Shown: positions 44,546-57,081 of the stretch, piece after piece
Position numbering within the stretch: the stretch's first letter is position 1
Layout: every line of letters starts with the position of its first letter
NCBI GenBank assembly: GCA_030015575.1
Contig: JASDDO010000016.1
Span: forward strand, 104,861,241-104,925,240
DNA: 64,000 nucleotides
Direction: 5' to 3'
Source: Agapanthus africanus
Taxonomy: Eukaryota > Streptophyta > Magnoliopsida > Asparagales > Amaryllidaceae
Made by a program: the position numbers and the translations under genes
The notes under the pieces: model-generated
Seen by the model: the letters and a program-made list of their open reading frames with translations, nothing else
Told to the model about the DNA's origin: nothing
Databases searched by the model: none

Positions 44546-46398
44546 AAAAATTCGTCCCCGAATTTAAAAATTTTCACCAAGAATACCTTCAAAGAGAAGA
44601 GTACAAAACTCCCAAATCTCGCTCGCAACTTCCCAAGTGATCATCTCACCAAACAGCTACGTCCAAGAAAACTCTTCACAGATGGCAAGACCCTTGACCG
44701 AAGTTTCTCCACCTGCCGAACCATTAACACACATGGCTGTCGGTGAACGAAAAGATCGAGTCCACACCAATGGTCTGTGCTGAATCATGTGAGAAAGTCA
44801 TGAAGGTATTTGCAAGTATCAACACAATGAAAACGGGGTGAATAATCGATAATCTGGGCGGAAGTGCCAAATTAAAGGCAACGAAAACTAACTCGCTTAA
44901 AGGATCTAAAAAGGACCTAAAATCATGGGATAAGCTTCCCAAAACTCAACATGTCATTCATCGGAAAGTCCGTAGGAATACATGATCTCCCACTGCGAAC
45001 TCAAGGCTGCGACCAACATGGTCGGCATAAGACCTCTGTCTGCACTGGGCTACACCTCCTGACCTGAACCAACTGGATCATCTCCGAAGTCTCTAGACTA
45101 GCTGAGGTCCAAAATCCTACTACGCGGAGTCAGAAAACAGACTGGTGATCGACACGGCCTGACTAAACCTAAAGGTTGCCATTGGAATGTCTCCTATAAC
45201 AGCTATCAAAGAAGTATCCCAACAATGGCGAGTGACGATCCCAACTGCCGGAAACAAACTAACACCAACACTCACAAGACAAACACCTTGAAACGAAACC
45301 TGAACTTTCTCTTTACATTCCTGTCCACCCGTAACTATCTCACCAGTCACGTCAATGTTGGCGGAACTTGAATGAACATAGAGAGTTGACTGATGTGCTT
45401 GCTCTAGGATTTCACGTCTCTACCCGATAACATCAGGTACACAAACGCATTCCTAACTTAGCACAACCTAGTCACAATCAAGGGCTCCGAAACACGAGCA
45501 AACAGCTGGGGCTCTCCCAATGTCTGCAAAACAAAATTCTCAAGCGTTGTTCCTGTTCCTCAAGACACAAAGAATAGACCAGAATGTCGTCAAAAAACAC
45601 AACAATAACTGGTCGAGGAACGGCCTGAAGAAACCTGGTGCATCATCTACAAATGCTGCTAGGGCATTGGCGAGTTCAACGACACACCACCAAAACACAA
45701 ACTGCCCGAAGCACGCACAAAAGCAAACTTCGGAATGTCACCACTCCGAACCCGCAACAATGATGACCTGATCCCAAACAAACTTAGAAAAAGTCTCGCA
45801 CTCTAGAGCTGATCGAAGAAATCGTCAAAGCAAGGTAAAAGATACCTAACCGCACCGTAAGCCGGTCCAATTGACGATCCATCAATCCACAACCGCAATC
45901 TGTCGTCTTTCTCCTTGACGAACAGAATTAGGAGCTCCCAAAAGCGAAACACTCAGACACACAAACCTCCCAACAAACAACTCTGCAGCAGATCCTTAAG
46001 CTCCCTGAATTTCGCTAGCACTCCTGAAATATCGTCGGACAACTCTTGCACGATAAGTACCCGGTCCAACAAATCTACTGTGGCTCCGGTATCACGAATG
46101 AACGCCAAGAATCCACGACATCTCCTCCAAAGCTGACTAGCGGAAAAGGCTGAATTCAAGCTGTGAGAGGCGACACAACTATCCACCTGCACAACAAGAA
46201 CTGACTCGCCGGGAAAACAAATCCTGACTGTTTTCCACACGGTAGTCCACAGACGCCTAACACGTAGCTAACCAATCCGTGCCCAGGAGAACGTCAAATC
46301 CAACATCTCTAGAAGGATCACAATGACGGCAAAATCTCCTCACCGATTGGTATACGACTGAAATACGTGTCGCGCAACAAAAGAATCGCTGACAGAAG
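44546..46398 (-). pseudogene. B pol remnant (protease, RT, integrase, chromodomain)
   Basis: Read on the minus strand. Protease end DVLLGTDWL near 46270-46302; start of RT (VQELSDDISG, FRELKDLLQS) at 45990-46070; RT core with a FDDILVYS-like stretch near 45570-45600; jump to integrase zinc end near 45430; core pieces near 45170-45350; C-terminal SPVQTEVLCRP-type region matching G1 near 44940-45110; chromodomain remnant ITWEVASEIWEF near 44605-44640. RNase H and most integrase core are deleted. Stops occur throughout. Confidence 0.75.
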
Positions 46399-47170
46399 TT
46401 AACACCACAAAACGGCTGATCTAGCTAACACGATCCTCGTCCCAACCACGGCACAAAGTGCGAAAACCAACAAGTACATCAAAAGAACAAGAGAATTAAG
46501 GATACCTGACAAATCTACATTGGACGCCCGTGCGTCCGGATGAGTAGAAACAAACTCTCGTGTCTGCCTTCTACCCGGAACTGGCTGAAATCCTCTACTC
46601 TGCGGTAAATTTGTCTCGCGACTACGTGGCTCAGTACAAGCTCGAACCCGATGATACAAGCTCCCGCACCGATAACACCCGGAAGAAAACTGCTGACCAC
46701 CCTGGGGATAAGAGCTAGAAGACTGTCCTCGCCTCAAGCCTCTGCTACTCCCATGACGTGCACGAAACCTGTCACGACGACTGAACCTCTGTCCCTGGAC
46801 TGGCACACCTGTACGGGTCCTCCACTGTCCTGGAACTCGTAAAGTCTCTGGAATACGTGTCTCGTCGACTGTGGTTACATCCACTGGTGCTACGTAGGTG
46901 ACAGACTGCTGCATGCTGATCCCAAGGAACAACTGAGTAACAGGGGTGACAACCTCCTGTCGCTGCGCTCGAATGGAATCAATCAATGATCTCATCGTCT
47001 GGCGCAAGTCCTGCATCTCTGTCACAAGCCTAGCAAGCTGATCTGTCGAATGCTGATCCGTCTGCACCTGTGCAACAAGAGTGCCATCCTGGTCAGTGCT
47101 CGTCTCACCCGAGCTAACTCTGACCTCGGCCATCGCTGCATCACTCTGAGTCCCCATAGTCATCGGCGGC
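46399..47170 (-). pseudogene. B gag remnant with zinc knuckle
   Basis: Frame open to 47235 upstream; the likely start is the Met of MGTQSDAAMAEVR near 47150. A coiled-coil-like stretch LARLVTEMQDLRQTMRSLID is followed directly by a basic RRDRFRARHGSSRGLRRG region and a CCHC knuckle CYRCGSLYHRVRAC (about 46620-46665). The capsid domain expected between them, usually well over 100 residues, is missing, so it could not form particles alone. The frame runs on into the protease region. Confidence 0.75.
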
Positions 47171-47388
47171 AAGGCTATAAATAGAGATAGGATTCGATAA
47201 GAACAAGGAAATCGAATCTCAAGGATATGAATCATCTAGGAAGGAATTTCAAGCAATTTGTACTTAGGCACTTTAGGCGAAATACTGCATCGTGAGTATG
47301 CTGCAGACATACACACACTACGTTACTCCGCTTAGGTTACCTACTCCATCATACCAAGGTCATCCTACACTCCGAAAGGTAAAACCGC

Positions 47389-47400
47389 GCTCTGATACCA
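47389..47400 (-). other. Primer binding site of B
   Basis: TGGTATCAGAGC on the element strand, 4 bases from the 5' LTR. Confidence 0.93.
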
Positions 47401-47404
47401 ACTT

Positions 47405-50400
47405 TGTCACGACCCGAAATTGGCACGTGACGGCCCTAATACTACGCAACGCCTCCAGACGTAACGCAGTAAAAGAAAGCCAAAACCCAGAAATCTAAAC
47501 CATAAAAATACGGAAAAGATAATAAAAGTTTTTGAAACATTTGAAATCACAACCCAAATTCTTTAAAATTGTCCACTTTTTCTTTAAAATTTTGGCAGCA
47601 CCTCCTTTGTAAAACAAGCCCCCAAAAAGGGTACAACATAAATATAAAGTAAATCATCCCAAACGGGAGCAAAATCCACGCCCATCGGCGGAAAACAACA
47701 CCACAACAGATATACGACGCCGTAGCGAAGAAATAAGAGACAAAAGAAAGGAAACTGTATAAAAGCAACAAATCCACAATAATATACAATATCGTCCTCA
47801 CCAAGTCTCTAAGTCACAACAAACTGGTAGTAGATGGAGAGTACAATATACAACGAATATACATAACACCCTCAGATAACCACAAAACCCACCTGGGCAA
47901 AACTGCACACTAAAAGGCGAAGTGGTATCCGCAGCCAAAAGATGATAGATAAGTGAATAGCCAGCCTCGACTACTTTGGGGAAACACCTGCAATACCTGT
48001 GGCACAACGGGGGTGAGTTGCCAACTCGTGAATAGTAAATAACATATGCAGGTAATCGCAAGAATGTACGTACAGCATGAATCTAATATATGACAATTGC
48101 AGTAATAACAGGTCATATAAGTACGAAATAATGGAAAGTACACTAACAAGTACCACCAATATATAGAGCAATAATGATATGACAACGGTATGCAATAATC
48201 ATGCACTGGGGATATGAGAAAGTAAATGTGCAACACTCATGAAGGTACACTCACAGGTACTCCTAATGCATGGAACAGTGCACAAGTATATAAAGATGAG
48301 GTATGGAGTGAAATATGTCATTTCCACGGAATCCTGACATCGTGGTAGGATCACAATCCAGCAAGACAAATCAAATCCAAATTCCTCAAATCAGCCCCCA
48401 AATTGGCTCTCATATCATCTAGGTGTCACATCTCCTCAACTGCACAATATCAAGTATATCTCACATATAAATCGAATGTACAACATCGAGTAGATCTCAC
48501 ATATCTAGTATGTACAATATCAGGTATATCTCACATATATCAAATGTACAACATCAAGTGGATCTCACATATCTCGTATGTACAATATCAACATCCAATC
48601 CCAATGAATCTCTTATATCCCAAATCAAATCTCCAGCACAGTTCTAACATCCTAAATATAATGACGTAAGTAAATATGATGAGGGCAATACACATATATT
48701 AGCGTCCCATTCCACTAATATTGGTGTAAGGGTATATATAACAGCGGCTCAATCCCCTGTTATATATACAAAAGTAATTAGAAATATCATGAAACCAATG
48801 TGCCAAGCATCGACACAGAAATACTGTTCCATCAGGTGCTGTCTCCATGACTGGCCCCCTGATAAGTACGTATCACACGCTATCCGAAAAGCACGAGTGC
48901 CTAGCTCTGACCCCCGTCTTTCCACGTATCCATACGTACATGACTCCCGTCGGTATCCACTCGATAGCCGATGAGTCGTTGGTCCTGTCACCGGAAAGTA
49001 TGGTTCCCCTAAGCCTCATCGCCTCCATCGCGACGTCGACTTACACTGCGACCACATTCTTGCTTCGGGGTACCTCCGGGCCCCACCATGTACCCGTACA
49101 CGGATCCCTCCTTTCCTCGCGTAGGGTATATATATCAGCACCGATAAATCTCATGGTGGCTGCTAAAATATAATATCAAGGAAACCAGGATTTTCAATGT
49201 ATGCATAATTTCATGAACTACCACGGTCCCCAAATCCAGAAAACATCATGAAAAATCCATATAACAATGCGATAATCCATGAATAAAGTATACGCAACAT
49301 AAAAACTGTAATGAAAGCGTATAAAGGAAAAGTATAGCTATCACCAGATATAAATGAACACATGAATGGTATAGCAGAAATATAGGTATCTACCTATATG
49401 ATTATGTGATATACCTATCAGGTATAAGTAAGGTATGAAATGCAAGTACACCTGTAGCTATGTCCTTAGGTGTGTATGTACCTAACACTAATGGTACAAA
49501 ACCCTATAGGTAAACAGGAACTAGCATATCAAAGTCTAAGTTATAAACGATAAGAAATCTGTATCAAAGTCACAATGTCCCTAACCAGACAATATCATTT
49601 CTAATATGGGTTGTGCATGACATGGCAACTATTGACGGTGTGTGTGGCATACAATCAGTGCTCTCGCAATCTGAGCCGTCAATAATAGTGCAGTGTCCTA
49701 AGGATACTAGTCCAAGCACAACTATCACTAAACAGTAAGGTAAGTGCGCAATTCTAAACAAGACATAGAATATGCGACAAATGTAAATATTTCTAGCCCA
49801 GACGCATAACGCCATGCGGGCGATTCTCCTGTAGATGTTAAATCTACTCACCCACACTCCAAGCTAGATGAAGTCTACAACCTGTATCCCCCTATGGCAG
49901 TGTCCGTAGTCTCCGTCTGCGAACCTGCAACATATAAACAACAAGCAAATATATATATTAATAATAACTCTAAAACATGAATCAACTACACATAACCGAC
50001 ACAACAACACACAACCACCTCTTAAGTGTTCGTATCGTGGCTAACGAGAGTAGCGACACGGCGAAAAAAACTTAAGAGCAAAACCACGCAAACTGCACGA
50101 CCCGTGTCGTAACACGTATCGCGCGGACACGAAACACTAGAAACTACATATGTGATCCCAGATTTTGCCTACTGTGAAAACTAATCAAACAAACAAGACC
50201 AGAAGAACCCTAACCATAGCAGACACCTACACAGGAAAACCCAAATCCTAACCCAACACCAAAGTCGGTGTCGCCGGCCCCTCCTCTAGCCGTCGCCGGC
50301 CCTGGCCGGTGGCCTGGGTGTCGTGCTCCAGGTGGTGCTCCAGTGTCATAGGTACAACACTACAACTATGTTTAGTTTTTCAGTACACTACCCGGGTCAC

Positions 50401-51152
50401 AGCAGATCGTAGAAACCACAAACCGACACAAAAATACGATATATCACACAAACCCTAACTTAAACATTCTAAACTGAAACTATCAAACAACAAAGCACAA
50501 AAACTAACTAAAGAAGAGATAAGGATCATTACCTAACTGAAAGAACACAAGGATCCAAGCTTTGTGCACTCCAAAGCAAGCAAGAAGAGATGAAGTGAAG
50601 AAAAATGGAATTTTTGATGAGAAGAGATGGATTTTTGAATGAATTGTGTAGGACTTATGAGGAAATGAGATGGAGAATTGCACAAGGCAGAAGGGAGAGT
50701 GAGAGGGCTCGGCCAAGTAAGGGAGAGAGAGAGAGAAAGGAAGTTTCCAAGCAATTACAATGCAATAAATGCATTCACACACTAAAATCCACATGCATGC
50801 ACCTTCTTCTCTATTCTTTTCTATTCTTTTCTTTTTTTTCCTTTAATCCTAGTCCACACACTCTAAGGCTATGTGGTTTAGGTCAACCAAAGAAAATTTA
50901 GAGAAAAGTCACAAAGAGAAGATTTCCAGAAATGTGCAAACCGGATTAAAAAAACATTAAAATTGGGAAAATTTCAAATTGGACCAAAACGTCCCATATA
51001 CTCCCAATGTTTGCGCACTAGCTTTATTTTATCAAAACTAGGTGCTGGCAAGTCAATATGGCCATTTGATCCCAGTCGGTATGAAACAGAAAATACCGAC
51101 GAATTTCGCCCAAAAACAGAAACAAACACAAAACGATTTCTAAAACGTTACA
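47405..51152 (-). repeat. B right LTR (5' LTR of the element, 3748 bp)
   Basis: Same length as the left LTR and nearly identical. Conserved block at 49795-49849 and hairpin arms at 49629-49639 and 49676-49687. Confidence 0.94.
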
Positions 51153-51157
51153 GTAAC

Positions 51158-51798
51158 TTTCAGGCCTTGTGTGGTAGGTTGTGTCGATCGCCAGTCTGTT
51201 TGAATGACTCCGCGAGAGCAGGATTTTTGGACCCCAGCTAGTCCAGAGACTTCGGAGAAGATCCAGTTGATTCTGGTCAGGATGAGAGCAGCCCAGTGCA
51301 GACAGAAGTCTTATGCCGACCGTCGTTGTCGCATACTTGAGTTCGCAATGGGAGATCATGTATTCCTACAGATTTTTTTTTCCGATGGATGGCGTGTTGA
51401 GTTTTGGGAAACTTAGTCCCAGATTGTAGGTCCTTTGGAAATCCTTGAGCGAGTTAGTTCCGTTGCCTATCGTTGGCACTTCCACCCAGATTTCGGGCGT
51501 TCATCCCGTATTCCTTGTGTCGATACTTCGCAAATACCTTCATGACCTTTCTCACATGATTCAGTACTAGACCATTCAATTGGGAACCGATTTTTCATTC
51601 ACCAACAGCCGATAGTGATAGTGGATCGGCAGGTGGAGAAACTTCGGTCAAAGGTCTTACCATCTGTGGAGGTTTTCTTTGGCGTAGCCCATCTAGTGAG
51701 GAGATCACTTGGGAGGCTGCGAGCAAGATGTGGAAGTTTTGCACTCATCTCTTTGAAGGTACGCATAGTAAGAATTTTAATTTGGGGACGAATTTCTT
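51158..51798 (+). pseudogene. G1 integrase C-terminus and chromodomain (broken)
   Basis: FQALCGRLCRSPVCLNDSARAGF, then SEKIQLILVRMRAAQCRQKSYADRR and GDHVFLQ (51158-51370), then the VGPLEILERVSSVAYR-like region (about 51428-51475). The chromodomain remnant IVDRQVEKLRSKVLPSVEVFF (51615-51680) shifts frame to EITWEAASKMWKF (about 51699-51740). At least three frameshifts or stops. The pattern fits Tekay/Del chromoviruses; the chromodomain would target insertion to heterochromatin. Confidence 0.85.
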
Positions 51799-51810
51799 TA
51801 AGGGGGAGAT
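51799..51810 (+). other. Polypurine tract of G1
   Basis: TAAGGGGGAGAT after GGGGACGAATTTC, directly before TGTAACACC. Confidence 0.9.
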
Positions 51811-52105
51811 TGTAACACCTTATAATGCGATTAGTGTTATCTATGCGACATTGCGGGTTTTTGGTAAAAAGATTTACCAAAATAGCTTTCTCGCATTTTA
51901 GTTAGATTAATTAATATTTTATTATTATTTGTTTTGGGTCACACACACTTGTGCATGTTAACTTGGAGGGGGTTGTTTAGTGTTAACCTTGTTAGTGGAA
52001 ATAACACTTTAAACTAACCCAGGCCTAATTTAAACTAGCACTTAGCACTAGATATTTGTGAGAAGATATTTCTTTATGTTTTGGATTGAGGGGAGGTGGC
52101 AAGGT
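51811..52105 (+). repeat. G1 3' LTR, first 295 bp
   Basis: Begins TGTAACACCTTATAATGCG; shares CACACACTTGTGCATG with G2 and G3. It is interrupted at AAGGT (52101-52105) by A3 and resumes after 62441. Confidence 0.9.
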
Positions 52106-54289
52106 TGTTGGGTTCCTAGGCACACTCATGAGGTTCCACAAGGCATCAACCATGCCAAATTCAATAAATTATGTGCCGAGAAACCCTATGCAAGATCGTT
52201 AATTAGAGGATAGGCGAAACTAAATGCAAGTTAACAACTTAACTACAAGTGAAAGGGATTACAACCTTTATAGATCCGGTCCTCCACTTCTTTAGCTCCG
52301 TGATGACGTCCCTCCGCTGCGATCATCGGGATCCCGGACTCTAGCGATGGTTTCGTCGGAGAAATGATCGGGCTAGGTCGTTGACTTCGATGCCGAAGAT
52401 GATCTAGGTCGAGGCGACTCAAACTCAAGCTCCATCTTCACTAGGTCATGAAACTTGTGAAGATAACACCCTATACAACATGGCAAGTGGTAGAGGATGA
52501 AGAAATAGGAAGTGGGTTCACTTTGGATTTGGATTTCTCACTTGATTTCATCACTTGAAAATTTTTAAGGAAGTTTTCTTCACTTCATGAAGAAGATGAA
52601 GAAGAAGAAGAAGGAAAAATGAATTATTCTTGAAAATAATAAATCAAGTGAATACTTATCATCTAGCAACCATGGGTGAGGTTAACACATGTAGAGAATA
52701 AACTAGGGTTTAGGTTGATGGTTAGGTTAAAACATAAAACAAAATGGTTAGACTTTTCAAAGATGCTTAAAGCATCATGAAACTTCTAATAAAGATAAAG
52801 AAAAGCCACCATTTAGTTTTAACAAAATAAAAAAAAAATAAGTTAAAACCCTAACCATTAACCTAAACATGGTTTAAAGCATACACACACCCAAGTTTGC
52901 ATGTATCATCAAACATGATACAAACTAGTGCACAAACATATATCATATATACAATGTGCACAATCTAGTGAGAAAAATAATCTTAAGTGAACCAATACTA
53001 GTTAATGTAAAGTAATATACCAAATATATAATTATACATTAAATCATTAAATCAACACTTGATTTAACGATCCGGTCATAACCGACTAATATCATGTGTA
53101 TCAATATATCGAATCAACATTTGATTCGGTAACCCGGCTATATCTTATATAACCGTGCGATGATACAAATCGCGAGAATAGAATTCAGTATCACATACTG
53201 GTATTATTCTCGGTTCCGCAAATATCTCATATGCTCTCCTATTTGGAAACCTCTGTGTAGGACTCTAAAGACTCGTAAATACGCCGGCAGTAGGTGATGA
53301 TCATATCAAACACCCACAAGCCGCAAGCGGTCTGCTAAACGTAACGGCCACCCGGGTATTGAGCGATCAGAAAATCAACGAGCAAGCCCGCTCACACTCC
53401 TGTGAATCTAACCAGTAACACTTACCGTACAGTACGGTCTGTTCGTCTGATATGTCGCATATCTCGCCTAGGGGTGGTAAACGTCAGACCCCAGTAGCTT
53501 GATAAGTCGTGTCGATACGTGGTCTATAACAGTTCGAGATACTACTGATAACACTAACTAGTAAATCTCAGCAACCATGGCCAGGGATTTTCGGTTATAG
53601 CCAATCGAACACAGCGCAACATCAACTCCCTATACCGGGAGAGACGAATCCCCTCCTATCGCTCATTGCCTCTATATGATTCGGGACTGTACCCAAAAAC
53701 CACCGTTTTGCATGCCCTCTTGGACGTGGTAAGGTGGAAATCAAAGCACAGTGGGAATCACACAAGACTCTATGACGATCTCGGGTCTACAGACTAACCT
53801 GTACCAGTGTCACCAGAGAACTGCCATCTGACGTAAGGTATAATACCATCTGGGAGTTCTCGGCGAGTCCGTCCAGTGTACCCAGTCTCCACTGATCACC
53901 CGTATATCATCTCTGATGTCAAACACCAATGGATATGGGATCATCCATCGCCCATCTGTATGGGTCGAGAAGGTATACGCTAGTCTGCTCTGGTATATCG
54001 ATACCCCGTCTCGATACACCCACGTCTAGGGACCTTGAAGGATGTACTTATGGACTACCATGTCCCCACTAGTATGATCTGCATCATAGTCCAGATAGTC
54101 AAGTACATATCCTAAGGGCTTTACCAACATGTAACAGAGAGACAATCAGTGTACACTTTAAGATAAAGAGCAACCAGATAGCATACTATCATGTCGAGCA
54201 AGAAAGTCCTCCCTATATATGTCCCTGCATCCACTACAATATACATCCTATGTATAGTAATGGCCTCTAGGGCATACATATAACTAACA
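52106..54289 (-). repeat. A3 left LTR (3' LTR, 2184 bp)
   Basis: Starts TGTTGGGTTCC (TGTAGGG elsewhere) and ends TAACTAACA. Confidence 0.94.
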
Positions 54290-54301
54290 ATCTCCCACTT
54301 G
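54290..54301 (-). other. Polypurine tract of A3
   Basis: ATCTCCCACTTG on the plus strand. Confidence 0.9.
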
Positions 54302-54309
54302 CACTAGGG

Positions 54310-57081
54310 TCATCTGTAGCAGTGGTTGCAGTATCTCATACTCAACCATCCCATAAAAGTCTCTCTCTGGGAAAAGGCCTTTGTGAGTGGATCCGCCCTG
54401 TTGTCCTCTGAGTCTACTCTCCTAACCTCGATCACCCTGGAGATCAACTAACTCCATGATCAGGTGATGCTGCCTCAGAATACGTCTGGGTCACTGATGG
54501 GACCAGGGTTCCTGGGCCAAAGCCACACTTTCATTGTCACACAATGGTAGGAACCTAGTTCATCTCATGAACCAATATACACCCAAACTGCATCTTTGGT
54601 AGTTCTTTGATAGCGATGTCACCAGCCTTTATCGTCTAGTTTGCCACGGTATCTTGCTTGGAACTCTTCCAACATACCGTCCCTCCACTGAGGATAAAGA
54701 CAATGCCTGCGACTGACATTCAGTCGTCCTTATCACCGTGGAACATTTCCAGTGATTCTCCCCAGGATCCATTGATACCATCTTACTACACCTAGTGAGA
54801 ATCCTAACATCCATTTAGATCTATCTCATAGATCCAAATCCCAGGATTTAGGAGGTATCATTTTGATCCTATATGGAGAATCCTTGTGATAAGCGAAGAT
54901 TGACCGAGCGTAGCATAGGAAACTCCTTCCCCATCAAGAGTATGTCATCCATGTACTCTACGAGGATCACCACCATACTCCCTACTACCTTTTTGTATAT
55001 ACAAGGTTCATCTAAAATTTTGATAATGTCAAACTCTTTGACTAACTCATCAAAACAGATGTTCCAACTCCGCGATGCCTGCTTTAATCTGTAAAGCATC
55101 TTGCACACGTTTCCGCTGCTCCCACTGTCTACAAGCCCTCTGGCTGTGTTCTTATAGACGTTCTCTTCTAAATCATTATTTAGAAAAGCAGTCATGGCAC
55201 CCAACCACCAGATATCGTAGTCATGGTATATAGCAATGGCAAGTAGGATCCGGATGGGCTTAAGCATAGCTACGGGAAAAGGTTTCATCATTATCCACGC
55301 ATGGTCGATAACGAAAACCTTTAACAAGTCTAGCTTTGAAAGTCTCAACTTTTCCATCTACACCAAGTAATCTTCTCAAGATATACTTGCTCCTGATAGG
55401 GATTTAACCATTCAGATATAGCAACCAAAGTCCATACTTTGTTGGTGTATATGGATTCCATCTCAAATCGCTAAGCATCCGGCCATTCTTACAGAGTCCC
55501 TACTCTCGATTGCCTGCTCGAAACTAGTTGGGTCATCATCTCATGATGCATTCCTCGCTCCCACTGTCATCGAGAAACCGAAGTATCTCTCAGGCGGATG
55601 AGGAACCCTACTAGATCGGCGGAGAGGCTGAGGTTCATCGGGGACTATTGAATCCTTTGGTTCTGTCAAATCATCAGCTGCAGTTTTGTATAGCTGGAAC
55701 CTTTCCAGTTCTACAGAATTGACCTTGCCTCGATCTTGTCCGGATTTTTGCTTTTGACATAGTCCGGACAATCCCAAATCTTAACTTGCTTAATAGATAG
55801 GCTCTTCCCATACCATATTTTATATGGAGTGGTAGGCACTGATTTGATTCGAACCGAATTCAATAGGTATGCAGCTTCTCAAGTGCATAACCCCAAAAAG
55901 GAAAAAGGTAACTTAGTAGTACTCATCATAGAGCGCACCATATCTCATAGGGTGCTATTGCTCCGCCCCAATATACCATCGTGCTATGGTGTATACGGAG
56001 GAGTAATGCTGAGAGAGAATCTCATTCTCCTTTAGGATAGTCCAGGAATTCCGTGCTCAAGTATTCTCCTCCTTGAACTCATCAAAGGACATAATACTTA
56101 TACACGTAATTTGGTTCTCTACTTCTAACTTATATTTTGTGAATATCTCAAAAGCTTCGGACTTATGTTTCAACAGGAACATATGGCTGAATCTTGAGAG
56201 ATCATCAGAGAATGTAATGAAGTACAAAGAACCGGTCCTGGCATATGTAAACAGGGGACCTTACATACATCACTATGTATCAGTCCCAAGAGTTTACTAA
56301 CTCTTTCTCTATTTCCATTAAACAGAGCTATGGTCATTTTATCTTTGTGACATGACTGGCAAGTTTCACAAGATGTCAATTCAAACTAATTTAAATATGC
56401 ATCTAAATGTAACTTCAGCCATTTGGGTCGCATTGATATGACCTAGTGTACAATGCCTCAAGAAGGATTCGTTCATTTCTAAACTCTTTCTCTTGTGTGT
56501 GTTCTGTATACTAGGAACTGTAGTTTGATTTAGAACGTTAATGCTTTTAGATAACGTGCCTGAGCCGATCAACTTTTGAAATGTTCAAAACAATGTTCAA
56601 CAATACAAAATTATATCCTTCCTTAATAAATAAAGAGATTGATATGATTTTGTATATCAGGTTCGGTATCTAATAGCATTTGTTTAGAATCAATGTATTG
56701 GTAATACAGGGTGACAGTGACCAACAGACTTGGCTGCAACACTTGCACCATTTTCTGTCTCATGAAACTTATCACCCGTTCTCAGTTCTCTACCTTTCTG
56801 TAGCCCATGTAACGGATTACATATACGGGATCCTGATCCGGTATCAAATACCCAGGACGTAGAGGATACTGAGAAACAGTTCTTTGTAATGAACACACCC
56901 GAAAGAGATGCATCTTATGCACTTTCTTCGTTTGGGCGGCATGGGAATCCTGGTATTCCCCTATTTCCTGCTCTGTCTTATAACAATTATAAGTTGGTGC
57001 GGGACCAACGTTCCCCAGCTCAGTATAACAAGCGGGTTCGGTCAATACATCCATATTATTATCTTGATTAAGGCGTGATAT
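54310..57081 (-). pseudogene. A3 pol pseudogene
   Basis: RNase H tail at 54350-54730. The RT frame 54869-55357 is the longest intact RT piece of the A copies: it includes DIWWLGAMTAFLN (motif A Asp replaced: LGA versus MDV), LKQASRSWNICF and a YMDD box. Linker 55541-55777 (PLRRSSRVPHPPERY). Integrase remnants 55900-56380. Pre-integrase 56381-56572. Protease 56690-56896 with FDTGSGSRIC. The start codon position reads ATA (57079-57081). The 135-, 220- and 95-bp deletions match A1 and A2. Confidence 0.83.

Larger units (their letters stand above)
40784..51152 (-). mobile_element. Gypsy B: non-autonomous chromovirus copy
   Basis: 10,369 bp, minus strand, perfect GTAAC duplication (40779-40783 and 51153-51157). 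Two 3748-bp LTRs about 1 per cent different by eye flank only 2873 bp. The interior retains gag ends, protease, RT and integrase pieces and chromodomain in the right order, but with many deletions and stops. A recent insertion with an old, shrunken interior implies mobilisation by proteins from another element. Confidence 0.93.

Noticed and set aside
40784..51152. 3.7-kb direct repeats as a segmental duplication
   Set aside because: They carry TGTAAC..GTGACA ends, a primer site, a polypurine tract and a GTAAC target duplication, so they are LTRs.
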